Shown: positions 1-8,318 of the stretch, in pieces
Layout: every line of letters begins with the position of its first letter
How positions within the stretch are numbered: position 1 is the stretch's first letter
Assembly (NCBI GenBank): GCA_025809375.1
Contig: CP099514.1
Span: 1,178,001-1,242,000, forward strand
Direction: 5' to 3'
Length of the DNA: 64,000 nt
Source of the DNA: Bacillus zhangzhouensis
GTDB taxonomy: Bacteria > Bacillota > Bacilli > Bacillales > Bacillaceae
Program-made: the position numbers and the translations under genes
Notes under the pieces: generated by a model
What the model saw: the letters and a program-made list of their open reading frames with translations, nothing else
What the model was told of the DNA's origin: nothing
Databases searched by the model: none

Positions 1-506
1 GCGGGCCTAAAACAGGGACGCTTGACACCTTAACAGATGAAGATTGGATCGAATCATTTCAGCTTCATTTACTCAGCTATATTCGATTATTAAAAGAGGC
101 ATTACCTTATTTGAAAAAACGCGGCGCACGTGTGTTAAATATTGCGTCAATGTCAGTGAAAGAACCGATCCCAGGCTTGATGCTGTCGAATACATTTAGA
201 CCGGCTATAGCCGGCTGGACAAAAACAGCCGCTCAGGAGCTTGCAAAGGATGGTATTTTGATCAATACGTTAGCACCGGGAAAAATTGAAACAGACCGTG
301 TTAAACAGCTGGATAAGCACCGTGCACAAGCAGAGAATCGAACAATTGAAGAAATTAAAGCATTGGCTGAACGGGCGATCCCGATTGGCCGTTACGGACA
401 GCCAGAGGAATTTGCAGCATATGCAGCTTTTCTTTTATCTGAAGCCAATACATATATGACAGGTCAAACACTGATCATTGATGGTGGATTGACAAAGTCT
501 CTTTAA
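1..506 (+). CDS. SDR-family oxidoreductase, 3' part only
   Basis: The reading frame is open from the left edge (first full codon at base 3) and ends at TAA 504-506, so the N-terminal NAD(P)-binding part lies outside the window. The visible part carries an SDR core: an NIAS segment, a GWTK helix and a C-terminal DGG motif near the end of the fold. The canonical YxxxK pair is absent: the aligned positions read S-N-T-F-R. This resembles the atypical FabG-like SDR subgroup that lacks the catalytic tetrad, so neither substrate nor activity can be given. Its stop is 13 bp from the ykwC start, and the ykwC ribosome site overlaps the stop, so the two are probably cotranscribed. Confidence 0.85.
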   Translation, partial: GPKTGTLDTLTDEDWIESFQLHLLSYIRLLKEALPYLKKRGARVLNIASMSVKEPIPGLMLSNTFRPAIAGWTKTAAQELAKDGILINTLAPGKIETDRVKQLDKHRAQAENRTIEEIKALAERAIPIGRYGQPEEFAAYAAFLLSEANTYMTGQTLIIDGGLTKSL

Positions 507-519
507 GGAGGAACAAGTG

Positions 520-1392
520 ATGGCACAAATCAAAACAGTTGGTTTTATAGGAATCGGTGTCATGGGGCGCAGTATGGCAGGACATTTAATGGATGCAGGC
601 TATGAAGTTCTCGTGTATACAAGAACGAAAGCAAAAGCAGACGCATTGATTCAAAAAGGGGCATCATGGAAGCCGGCAGTAAAGGAGATTGCAGAAAGTG
701 CAGATGCTGTCATCACAATGGTGGGATATCCATCGGATGTAGAAGAGGTCTATTTAGGTGAAGACGGGATTGTGGCACATGCCGCGCCTGGTACATATCT
801 CATTGATATGACGACATCGAAGCCTCAGCTTGCAAAAGAAATTGAGTTGAAAGCGAAGGAAAGAGGTGTATTTGCATTAGATGCGCCTGTATCAGGCGGA
901 GACATAGGAGCCCAAAATGGCACGCTGGCCATTATGGTCGGCGGAGAAAGGTCAGCCTATGAAGCCTGTCTGCCGCTATTTGAGCAAATGGGTGAAAACA
1001 TTCAATATCAAGGACCGGCAGGGAGCGGCCAGCATACAAAAATGTGTAACCAAATTGCCATCGCAGCGGGGATGATAGGTGTTGCAGAAGCAATGGCCTA
1101 TGCCAAAAAATCAGGGCTTGATCCAGAGCAGGTGCTCAAAAGCATCACAACAGGTGCAGCCGGCAGCTGGTCTTTATCAAACCTTGCACCAAGAATGCTG
1201 AAAGGCGATTTCGAGCCAGGGTTTTATGTGAAGCATTTTATCAAGGATATGGGCATTGCACTTGAAGAAGCAGAGCTTATGGGTGCAGAAATGCCGGGAC
1301 TCTCACTTGCGAAGTCACTTTATGAGAAGCTGAGCGAACAAGGTGAAGAAAACAGCGGGACACAGAGTATCTATAAATTATGGGTCAAATAA
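520..1392 (+). CDS. ykwC: 3-hydroxyisobutyrate dehydrogenase-like oxidoreductase YkwC
   Basis: Member of the beta-hydroxyacid dehydrogenase family, which oxidises 3-hydroxy acids with NAD(P); the physiological substrate of YkwC is not established. Visible motifs are the GIGVMG dinucleotide loop (residues 11-16), the substrate-loop motif DAPVSGG (from about 121) and the family lysine in GSGQHTK (K174), with N178 four residues later. ATG 520 is preferred to the GTG at 517 because it lies 8 nt after AAGGAGG (505-511). Length is 290 aa, normal for the family. It follows the SDR gene closely and ends at a hairpin and a dispersed repeat. Confidence 0.93.
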   Translation: MAQIKTVGFIGIGVMGRSMAGHLMDAGYEVLVYTRTKAKADALIQKGASWKPAVKEIAESADAVITMVGYPSDVEEVYLGEDGIVAHAAPGTYLIDMTTSKPQLAKEIELKAKERGVFALDAPVSGGDIGAQNGTLAIMVGGERSAYEACLPLFEQMGENIQYQGPAGSGQHTKMCNQIAIAAGMIGVAEAMAYAKKSGLDPEQVLKSITTGAAGSWSLSNLAPRMLKGDFEPGFYVKHFIKDMGIALEEAELMGAEMPGLSLAKSLYEKLSEQGEENSGTQSIYKLWVK

Positions 1393-1394
1393 AA

Positions 1395-1422
1395 AAACTG
1401 CTCCGCCTAGGTGGAACAGTTT
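1395..1422 (+). terminator. Hairpin at the 3' end of ykwC
   Basis: An imperfect palindrome, AAACTGCTCCGCC / GGTGGAACAGTTT, starts a few bases after the ykwC stop. It looks like a terminator stem but has no T-tract directly after it. The repeat at 1424-1590 begins there, and a run of seven T appears only on the far side of that repeat. Confidence 0.6.
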
Positions 1423-1423
1423 G

Positions 1424-1590
1424 CAGCGTGTAAACAAGCCCTCGCACTCGGTGTCAGTCCTCTGCGCTGGTGCTCACGAATGTCCAATTCGCTCCGCGCC
1501 AGCCTAGGGCTGCAAAGGTTTTCTATCACGCTGAAAAGAAGACAAAGGGCTAAAATCAACATCATTTTAGCCCTTTGTCAACAATCTGAG
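1424..1590 (+). repeat. Dispersed structured repeat, copy A
   Basis: About 167 bp, similar to 19162-19329 (same orientation) and to the complement of 31144-31321. It begins CAGCGTG (1424-1430), whose complement CACGCTG recurs at 1527-1533 and would close a stem. Inside is an imperfect hairpin with arms near 1466-1484 and 1488-1506. At the 3' side is a perfect stem, ACAAAGGGCTAAAAT with ATTTTAGCCCTTTGT (1542-1579). It lies between the convergent genes ykwC and ykwD. Reading frames crossing it are not credible genes. Confidence 0.85.
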
Positions 1591-1602
1591 GTTTTTTTGA
1601 TA

Positions 1603-2385
1603 TTATTTTCCGATGAATTGCTGTGTCCAGTAGTTGCCAGATTTCACATAACCAACACCGATATGTGTATAGTTTTTGTTTAAAATGTTCGCTCTGTGGC
1701 CTTCACTGTTCATCCATGCTGTCACAACCTCTTGAGGGGATCTTTGACCTTGGGCAATGTTTTCACCTGCTGATTTATAAGTGATGCCGAATTGCTTCAT
1801 TTGATCAAATGGAGATCCATAAGTTGGGCTTGTATGAGAGAAATAGTTTTTATCTTTCATATCTTGAGATTTTGCGCGAGCAGATTTGCTTAATTTAGAA
1901 TCAACAGAAAGTGCCTTTAAGCCTTGCTTTGCACGCTCTTTATTTGTAAGCTCAACTACTTCTTTCTCAAATGCATTTAAGCTGCTGTCTGCTTTAGATG
2001 CCGCTGTGTCTTTTTGGTCAGCTTTTGTGTTTTCTTTTGCTGGAGTACTTGGTTTAGAAGCAGTTGGTTTTTTCACTGATTCTTGTTTTTGTTCTTGTTT
2101 TGCTTTGTTTACTTCTTTCACTACTTTTGTTCCAGTAACAGGTTGACCGCTTTTGATCAGCTTGTTTAATAGAGCTTCGATCTCTTTTTGATTCGACTTG
2201 CTCAGCTTGTTTACATCTGAAGAGATATGTAATTTTGCTGCTAATATATGAAGATCAATGGCTTGATGCTGTACGTGTATCACTTGTTTCAGGTTAAGCT
2301 CCTTCGCATCAGCTGAATGTCCTCCAGTGAACGTGATGAGTGCAGCAGCTGTCAGCGCTGAAAAAAAGAATGATTTCTTCTTCAT
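1603..2385 (-). CDS. ykwD: Secreted CAP/SCP-domain protein YkwD
   Basis: A 260-aa exported protein. Residues 1-26 form a signal peptide (KKK, hydrophobic core, cleavage likely after SADA). A Lys/Gln/Ala-rich linker follows (about residues 80-135), then a C-terminal CAP domain (PF00188) with NKERAKQG, the SHTSP segment, GENIAQG and HRANILN. CAP domains of this kind occur in many Bacillus surface proteins, with no assigned activity. The start at 2385 is chosen because AGGAGGAGTT lies just upstream and the signal peptide begins there; an upstream in-frame start would add a polar extension. It is divergent from pbpH. Confidence 0.9.
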   Translation of the reverse strand: MKKKSFFFSALTAAALITFTGGHSADAKELNLKQVIHVQHQAIDLHILAAKLHISSDVNKLSKSNQKEIEALLNKLIKSGQPVTGTKVVKEVNKAKQEQKQESVKKPTASKPSTPAKENTKADQKDTAASKADSSLNAFEKEVVELTNKERAKQGLKALSVDSKLSKSARAKSQDMKDKNYFSHTSPTYGSPFDQMKQFGITYKSAGENIAQGQRSPQEVVTAWMNSEGHRANILNKNYTHIGVGYVKSGNYWTQQFIGK

Positions 2386-2721
2386 GTTGTAACTCCTCCT
2401 AAAATCTTTGTTTTGTTTTCTCACAAAAAATCATAACATGAACTTTTTGTTATAAACGTACCAGCATCCTCCATTGACAATGCCAGTTTGTCATTTTTGT
2501 TAAAGTCATCGTAAGAGCCGCTTCATATCAAGGGATAGGGAATTCTTCCATTTAAAGAAAACGACATAAACATACCAAAATTTTAAAGCGTTAGTATATT
2601 TTTTTGCAGATTAGGGATTGACAGCTTTTTTTCACTTGTTTCGCTGTAACAACTATTACAAAAGTGTTACAATAATGAGTGATAATTGTAAAAGATTGAA
2701 AGGATGAGAGGAGCTACATAA
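2386..2721. promoter_or_regulatory. Divergent ykwD-pbpH promoter region
   Basis: 336 bp without a gene. On the plus strand it holds a TTGACA at about 2620 and, near 2650-2675, an inverted repeat TGTAACA...TGTTACA (13-nt gap) followed by TACAAT. No arrangement gives a clean -35/-10 pair, so the exact pbpH promoter is not assigned. Confidence 0.35.
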
Positions 2722-4848
2722 GTGGTTGAGAAACAGCAAAAAGGTGCTGCCGAGCAAAAAAGAATGAAGCGCCGGAACGCCTGGAGAATGAATCTCTTTT
2801 TCTTCGCTGTATTTAGTTTATTTGCTGGACTTGTGATCAAGCTTGGTGTGCTGCAAATCGTCAATGGTGAAGATTATAAAAAGCAAGCTAACCGAACAGA
2901 GGTCAAAACAGCATCATACCCGTCTCCAAGAGGAAAAATGTATGACGCGAGAGGAAGAGTCGTCGTTGATAACGAAAGTGTACCTGCCATCGTTTATACA
3001 TCAGAAAGCGGTGTGAAAGCGAAGGATAAGATTAAGGTAGCAAGAAAACTTGCGACTTATATAAAAATGGATACTGTTTTTTTGAAAGAGCGTGATATTC
3101 GGGATTTTTGGCTGGCGAGCCATCCGGAAGAAGCGGATAAGCTCATTTCAAAAGCGGAGAAAAAGGGAATCGATGCAAAGGATGTCTATCCGCTTCAAGT
3201 AGAGCGTGTCCCAAAGAAAGCAGTCAAGGCGATTGAAAAGGATGCAGAGGAAAAAGCTGTTGCAGCGATCTACCGTAGATTTACAGGCGGATATGCCTTT
3301 GAGCCTCAAATCGTGAAGGCAATGGACCCAAACGAAGAGAAAAAAGAGGACGAAAAAGTTGCTTTACTCGATGAAACAAAAGAATCAAAACAGACTTCAT
3401 CCATGAGCTTGACATATGAAGAAATTTCACTTGTCTCAGAGCATCTTGATGAACTGCCTGGTGTGAACGTCATCAACGACTGGACAAGAAAATATCCGTT
3501 TGAAAAGACTCTTTATCATGTATTCGGCGGCGTGACCACACCAGAGCAAGGAATCATTAAAGAGCGTGAAGATTACTATATGGCAAGAGGCTACTCGCGA
3601 AATGACCGGGTAGGGAAGAGCTATTTAGAATATCAATATGAGGATTTTCTGAACCCAGAGAAAGCGACCGTTCAATATACACAGGTTGGCGGGAAGCTGC
3701 TCGATGAAATCAAGCGGACAGAGGGGCGAAGAGGACTTGATCTTGCGCTGACATTTGATATGGAGCTGCAAAAGGAAGTGGACAAAATCGTCGAATCAGA
3801 GCTTAAATCGGCCAGCGCGAGAAACTATATGATGGATCGTGCCTTTGTCGTCATGATGGACCCTAACACAGGGGATGTTCTCGCCATGTCGGGCAAGAAA
3901 ATGGACGGCAGAGACGTCACAGACTATGCGATCGGAACATTTACGACTCAGTATGAAATGGGCTCTGTTATCAAAGGAGCCACAGTTCTGAGCGGTTATC
4001 AGGACGGGATGCCCCACAACCAAGCCTATATGGATACACCGCTCTATTTTGCAGGAAGTGGTGGAAAGCCAAAACAGTCTTATAAAGTTCTTGGTTGGGT
4101 TAACGACATTCAGGCACTTCAAAAAAGTTCCAACGTCTACATGTTCCAAGTAGCGATGAGAATGGCGGGCATCACCTATCAAAAGGATGGGCCGTTACCT
4201 GCAAGGCCTGAGCACTTACAAAAAATGAGAAACTACTATGCGCAATTCGGTCTTGGCGTAAAAACAGGGATCGACCTGCCGCAGGAATCAAGCGGTATGC
4301 AGACGCATCCTAAGACGGTCGGCGGACTCTTGCTTGATGAAGCAATTGGTCAGTATGACACGTATACGCCGCTTCAAGTTGCGCAATACATGTCGACGAT
4401 CGCTAATGGAGGCAGCCGTATTCAGCCAAGAGTGGTGAAAAGCGTTCATCTTCCAACGAAGAAGGATGAAGTAGGCCCAGTTGTAAAAAAATATGAGCCG
4501 AAGGTGCTCAATACGATTAACAACTCCAAAGCAGATATTGACCGCGTAAAAACGGGACTGAAAATGGTCACATCAACAGGCGGAACTGCCGCTGGCCGGT
4601 TTGGTCAGCATGATGTCGCAGGTAAAACGGGTACAGCACAAACCTTCTACTATGGCGCCAATCGCAGCTGGTGGGGAAATGCCACGTACAATTTAACCTT
4701 TGGAGGATATTATCCTTCTTCTAATCCAAAGGTGGCATTTAGTGTCGTGACACCTTATGTCTCAGATAAAGATCCTGTCATTAAAAACATTCCAAGTAAA
4801 ATTATGGATAGGTATATTGAATTACAAAAGAAATATGAAAAACAATAA
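2722..4848 (+). CDS. pbpH: Class B penicillin-binding protein PbpH (transpeptidase)
   Basis: A monofunctional transpeptidase that cross-links peptidoglycan during cell elongation; in B. subtilis PbpH is partly redundant with PbpA. One N-terminal membrane segment (about residues 28-48) is followed by the dimerisation domain and the penicillin-binding domain. Active-site motifs are all present: S415-VIK (SxxK), S469-S-N471 (SxN) and K635-TG (KTG). The length of 708 aa is normal. The start is GTG 2722, with a GAGAGGAG site 9 nt upstream. A strong terminator follows. Confidence 0.93.
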   Translation: MVEKQQKGAAEQKRMKRRNAWRMNLFFFAVFSLFAGLVIKLGVLQIVNGEDYKKQANRTEVKTASYPSPRGKMYDARGRVVVDNESVPAIVYTSESGVKAKDKIKVARKLATYIKMDTVFLKERDIRDFWLASHPEEADKLISKAEKKGIDAKDVYPLQVERVPKKAVKAIEKDAEEKAVAAIYRRFTGGYAFEPQIVKAMDPNEEKKEDEKVALLDETKESKQTSSMSLTYEEISLVSEHLDELPGVNVINDWTRKYPFEKTLYHVFGGVTTPEQGIIKEREDYYMARGYSRNDRVGKSYLEYQYEDFLNPEKATVQYTQVGGKLLDEIKRTEGRRGLDLALTFDMELQKEVDKIVESELKSASARNYMMDRAFVVMMDPNTGDVLAMSGKKMDGRDVTDYAIGTFTTQYEMGSVIKGATVLSGYQDGMPHNQAYMDTPLYFAGSGGKPKQSYKVLGWVNDIQALQKSSNVYMFQVAMRMAGITYQKDGPLPARPEHLQKMRNYYAQFGLGVKTGIDLPQESSGMQTHPKTVGGLLLDEAIGQYDTYTPLQVAQYMSTIANGGSRIQPRVVKSVHLPTKKDEVGPVVKKYEPKVLNTINNSKADIDRVKTGLKMVTSTGGTAAGRFGQHDVAGKTGTAQTFYYGANRSWWGNATYNLTFGGYYPSSNPKVAFSVVTPYVSDKDPVIKNIPSKIMDRYIELQKKYEKQ

Positions 4849-4853
4849 ACCGC

Positions 4854-4886
4854 AGGGAGCACAGCAGCAGAAAGTGCTCCCTTTTT
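4854..4886 (+). terminator. Terminator of pbpH
   Basis: Perfect stem AGGGAGCAC / GTGCTCCCT with an 11-nt loop, followed by TTTTTG. Confidence 0.85.
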
Positions 4887-4917
4887 GCTGAAAATATGGA
4901 CGTTTCCCTCGATGACA

Positions 4918-4947
4918 GAAGGAAAATACGGGTTTTCTAGCGAATCT
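4918..4947 (+). promoter_or_regulatory. Sigma-H promoter of kinA
   Basis: GAAGGAAAA (4918-4926), 12 nt, then AGCGAATCT (4939-4947). This matches the sigma-H consensus RNAGGAWWW-N11/12-RNNGAATWW except at one of the two final W positions. It lies 58 bp before the kinA start. kinA of B. subtilis is sigma-H dependent, so the match is expected. Confidence 0.75.
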
Positions 4948-5004
4948 TTTTTATACATCATTCTAAGGACAACCCTAAAAAATGAAAAGGAGGGTCGGAC
5001 GACG

Positions 5005-6834
5005 ATGGAACAACAAATGAAAGATTCGAATCAATTGTATTCGAACATTGATTTACATGCCGTTCTTTCTTCTAATGGCCGCTTTCTCTACATTTCTTCC
5101 AACTGTAAGCAGCTTTTACTCTATGAACAAAAGGATTTACTAGGGTGTTTTTTGAAGGACTTTGTTCATACCGAAGATCAATTTCTCGTCGAAAGTTATT
5201 TTTACAATCAGCACATGCTGGAGGTTTGCCACTTTAGACTGCTAAGAAGTGATCTGACAGCTGTATGGATCGAAGCAAGCATTGATTTTGTTGCTTGTGA
5301 TGGGTTAGACAGCGAAGTAAGTAGAGAAATGATCCTGAAAATGAGGGTGCTGGATACTGAGCCTCAAAAGGTAGCATTTCAATCAACATCAAAATTAGCA
5401 GAACAGTCGCTGGGCAGTCTGCCGGCTTTCCAAAATGTCAGTGAAGCTGAACAATTGATTGCCATGCTGCCAAATCCGTTATGTATTACGACTTTAGGGA
5501 AAATTGTGTATGCGAATGATGCGATGCTGCAATTAATGGGGGTAAGTGCAAGAGATGACATGATCGGCAAGTCCGCGTTTGATTTTATTGCTGAAGAGTA
5601 CCATGATATTGTCAGAAGCCGTATAACAAGGCTGCAGCAAGGCCTTCCAGTCGGAATGATTGAACAGATATGGAAGCGTAAAGATGGGAGCAGTATTCAT
5701 ATTGAGGTAAAGTCTTCACCGACGATATATCAAAATCAGCGGGCAGAGCTTTTGCTACTCGTCGACATCTCATCTCGTAAAAAATTCCAAACCGTTCTTC
5801 AAAAAAGCCGGGAAAGGTATCAACTGCTCATTCAAAACTCCATTGATACGATTGCGGTCATCCATGATCACAAATGGGTGTTTATGAATGAATCAGGCAT
5901 TAAATTATTTGAAGCCGAGCATTACGATAAATTAATAGGAAAGGATATTTTTCACCAAATCCATTCCTGTGATCAGCAGAAGGTCAAAAAGAGCTTATCA
6001 CGTATTATTGAAAGAGCATCAGATTCCGAGATTGTCACGATGAGCTGTCATACGTTTAAGCATAAGCTGATTTATACAGAAATGGTATGTATCCCAACTA
6101 CATTCTTTGGAGAAACAGCAGTTCAAATTATTTTAAGAGATATATCCGAACGTAAGCAGACAGAAGAGCTCATGCTCCGCTCTGAAAAATTATCGATCGC
6201 AGGTCAATTGGCGGCTGGCATTGCACATGAAATCAGAAATCCATTGACCGCCATCAAAGGCTTTTTACAGCTCATTAAACCGAAAACAAAAGATCGTGAT
6301 CAATACTTCGAGATTGTTTTCTCTGAGCTGAGCCGAATAGAAATTATATTGAGTGAGCTGCTAATGTTGGCGAAACCGCAGCAAACGTCCTCAATGCAGA
6401 CGCTTGATTTGAAAAAAATCATCAGTGAAGTCACGGCCTTGTTAGAAACACAAGCGAACTTAAATGGCATTTTAATGAACACAAGTGAGATAGAGGAGGG
6501 TCTCCTGATGAACGGAGATCAAAATCAGCTCAAGCAAGTGTTTATCAATTTAATCAAAAATGCCGTAGAATCCATGCCGGACGGAGGAAAGGTAGACATC
6601 ACGGCCAAAGCAGAAAGTGATGGAATACTTGTCACCATTCGTGATGAAGGGGTCGGCATTCCTGAATCGGTGATGAAGCGGATTGGAGAGCCCTTTTTAA
6701 CCACAAAGGAAAAAGGCACCGGACTTGGCCTCATGGTCACATTTAATATTTTAGAAAATCATAACGGGACGATCCGTGTGGATAGTCAGCCTGAAAAAGG
6801 CACCGTATTTCACATCATGTTTCCTGCAAAATAA
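5005..6834 (+). CDS. kinA: Sporulation sensor histidine kinase KinA
   Basis: Cytoplasmic kinase that autophosphorylates on histidine and feeds phosphate to Spo0F, starting the Spo0A phosphorelay. There is no membrane segment. Three PAS-like regions precede the kinase core: about residues 10-120, 140-270 and 275-390. The H-box is GIAHEIRNPLT with H408, and the ATPase boxes are NLIKNAVE, DEGVGIP and GTGLGL. The 609 aa match the usual length of about 606. ATG 5005 is chosen because of AAGGAGG at 4987-4993; the open frame further upstream crosses the sigma-H promoter. Confidence 0.92.
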   Translation: MEQQMKDSNQLYSNIDLHAVLSSNGRFLYISSNCKQLLLYEQKDLLGCFLKDFVHTEDQFLVESYFYNQHMLEVCHFRLLRSDLTAVWIEASIDFVACDGLDSEVSREMILKMRVLDTEPQKVAFQSTSKLAEQSLGSLPAFQNVSEAEQLIAMLPNPLCITTLGKIVYANDAMLQLMGVSARDDMIGKSAFDFIAEEYHDIVRSRITRLQQGLPVGMIEQIWKRKDGSSIHIEVKSSPTIYQNQRAELLLLVDISSRKKFQTVLQKSRERYQLLIQNSIDTIAVIHDHKWVFMNESGIKLFEAEHYDKLIGKDIFHQIHSCDQQKVKKSLSRIIERASDSEIVTMSCHTFKHKLIYTEMVCIPTTFFGETAVQIILRDISERKQTEELMLRSEKLSIAGQLAAGIAHEIRNPLTAIKGFLQLIKPKTKDRDQYFEIVFSELSRIEIILSELLMLAKPQQTSSMQTLDLKKIISEVTALLETQANLNGILMNTSEIEEGLLMNGDQNQLKQVFINLIKNAVESMPDGGKVDITAKAESDGILVTIRDEGVGIPESVMKRIGEPFLTTKEKGTGLGLMVTFNILENHNGTIRVDSQPEKGTVFHIMFPAK

Positions 6835-6860
6835 AAACAACGGCAAGAGAGCCGTTGTTT
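6835..6860. terminator. Bidirectional terminator between kinA and patA
   Basis: Stem AAACAACGGC / GCCGTTGTTT with a 6-nt loop and A/T runs on both sides. It serves both convergent genes and touches the patA stop. Confidence 0.85.
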
Positions 6861-8029
6861 CAATCTAGCGAATGAACGGAACGTTTTTCAAGTACAAATT
6901 GTTCTAGCCGGTCAAGTCCTTCTTTCAGTGTTTCAAGTGAATAAGCATAAGACAGGCGCACATACCCTTCGCCGAGTGGAGAGAAAGCAGAGCCTGGTAC
7001 GACCGCAAGTCTTGTACCTTCTAACAGCTCCATGCAAAAATCAACGGAACTCATCCCAAACGATTCAATGGATGGAAAAATATAAAAAGCGCCAGAAGGT
7101 TTAATCACCGGAAGCCCCATAGAAATGAGCCGATCATATACATAATCGAGTCTTTTCTTATATTGCTCTCTCATGATCAGTGCATCATCCACACCATTTG
7201 TCACAGCTTCAAGTGCCGCTTTTTGTGAGACAGCCGAGGCACAAGACACGTTATATTGATGTACTTTTAATACATGTTTAGCAATTGGAGCTGGAGCAAA
7301 TAAAAAGCCAATTCTCCATCCAGTCATGCTATGAGATTTAGACAGCCCATTGATGACAATGGTCTGTTCTTTTAAGGAAGAGGCAATTGAATGATGCGGC
7401 CGGTCAAATGTCAGTTCGCTGTAGATTTCATCGGATAAAATAAAGATGTCTTTTCCTTCAAGGAGCTGGGCAATTTCTTTCAATTCTTCTTCTAAAAGTG
7501 TGACACCAGTCGGATTTGAAGGGTAAGGAAGAACCACACACTTTGTCTTTTCCGTTAATGCATCCTCAATCAGCTTAGCATTCAATTTAAAGCCCGCATT
7601 CGTTGTGTCAATATGCACGGGCATGGCACCGCACATTCGAATGATTGGTTCATATCCAGGGTATACAGGTCCAGGTAAAATGACCTCGTCGCCTTCTGTC
7701 AAAATGGTCCGAAACGCAGCATCAATTGCTTGACTTGCACCTGTCGTCACAATGATTTCTGACTCTGCATCATAATCAAGATTCATTTTCTTCTTGATAT
7801 AATGCTGGATTGCTTGTCTTAGCTCTAGGAAACCAGCATTGTGAGTGTATGAGGTGAAATTCTCGTCAATGGCTGTTTTTGCAGCTGTTTTGACATGATG
7901 CGGCGTATAAAAATCGGGCTGACCTATCGTCAATGAAACGACATCTTCATATGACGATACGAGATTTGAAAATGTTCGAATGCCTGAAATTTCAATATCC
8001 TTTACTCTTGGATTCAGCAAATGCTCCAT
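6860..8029 (-). CDS. patA: Aminotransferase PatA (N-acetyl-diaminopimelate aminotransferase)
   Basis: PLP-dependent class I/II aminotransferase of 389 aa. In Bacillus, PatA makes N-acetyl-L,L-2,6-diaminopimelate in the acetylated lysine/DAP branch, and dapH and dapL for the neighbouring steps are 18 kb away in this window. The PLP-binding lysine is K231 in LSKSHSMTGWRIG. The cofactor-binding SNPTGV (171-176) and SDEIYSEL (199-206) are also visible. The ATG at 8029 follows AAGGTGATG. Confidence 0.9.
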   Translation of the reverse strand: MEHLLNPRVKDIEISGIRTFSNLVSSYEDVVSLTIGQPDFYTPHHVKTAAKTAIDENFTSYTHNAGFLELRQAIQHYIKKKMNLDYDAESEIIVTTGASQAIDAAFRTILTEGDEVILPGPVYPGYEPIIRMCGAMPVHIDTTNAGFKLNAKLIEDALTEKTKCVVLPYPSNPTGVTLLEEELKEIAQLLEGKDIFILSDEIYSELTFDRPHHSIASSLKEQTIVINGLSKSHSMTGWRIGFLFAPAPIAKHVLKVHQYNVSCASAVSQKAALEAVTNGVDDALIMREQYKKRLDYVYDRLISMGLPVIKPSGAFYIFPSIESFGMSSVDFCMELLEGTRLAVVPGSAFSPLGEGYVRLSYAYSLETLKEGLDRLEQFVLEKRSVHSLD

Positions 8030-8318
8030 TTCTCATCACCTTAAAAATTTATGTTTTTATCCTATTTTACCATTCAATGCATAAATGTCACCTGCGAAAG
8101 GCACTGGATATCGTTATATGTAGTCTATTCTCCTATCTGTCACCGCATGAGTGATATATTGAAGAAAGAGCAACATTTATTATAGCGTAACCTCATGAGA
8201 AAATACAGCTAATGAAGATGATTAGAAAACGGCAAAACTGCGTAAACTCAAAAAACGTGAGAATCAAGTCATGGGAATTGCTTTCATAGACATACGATCT
8301 CCTAAAGGAGGACGATAG

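Noticed and set aside
1411-1683. Plus-strand 90-codon frame across repeat A
   Set aside because: It is formed by the repeat and the terminator, has no ribosome site and overlaps ykwD antisense.
3796-4182. Minus-strand 128-codon frame inside pbpH
   Set aside because: It is antisense to the conserved transpeptidase domain, Cys/His-rich, and without a ribosome site.
8215-8318. NiCo or manganese riboswitch before the CDF gene
   Set aside because: The CDF context suggested it, but I could not find the conserved cores.
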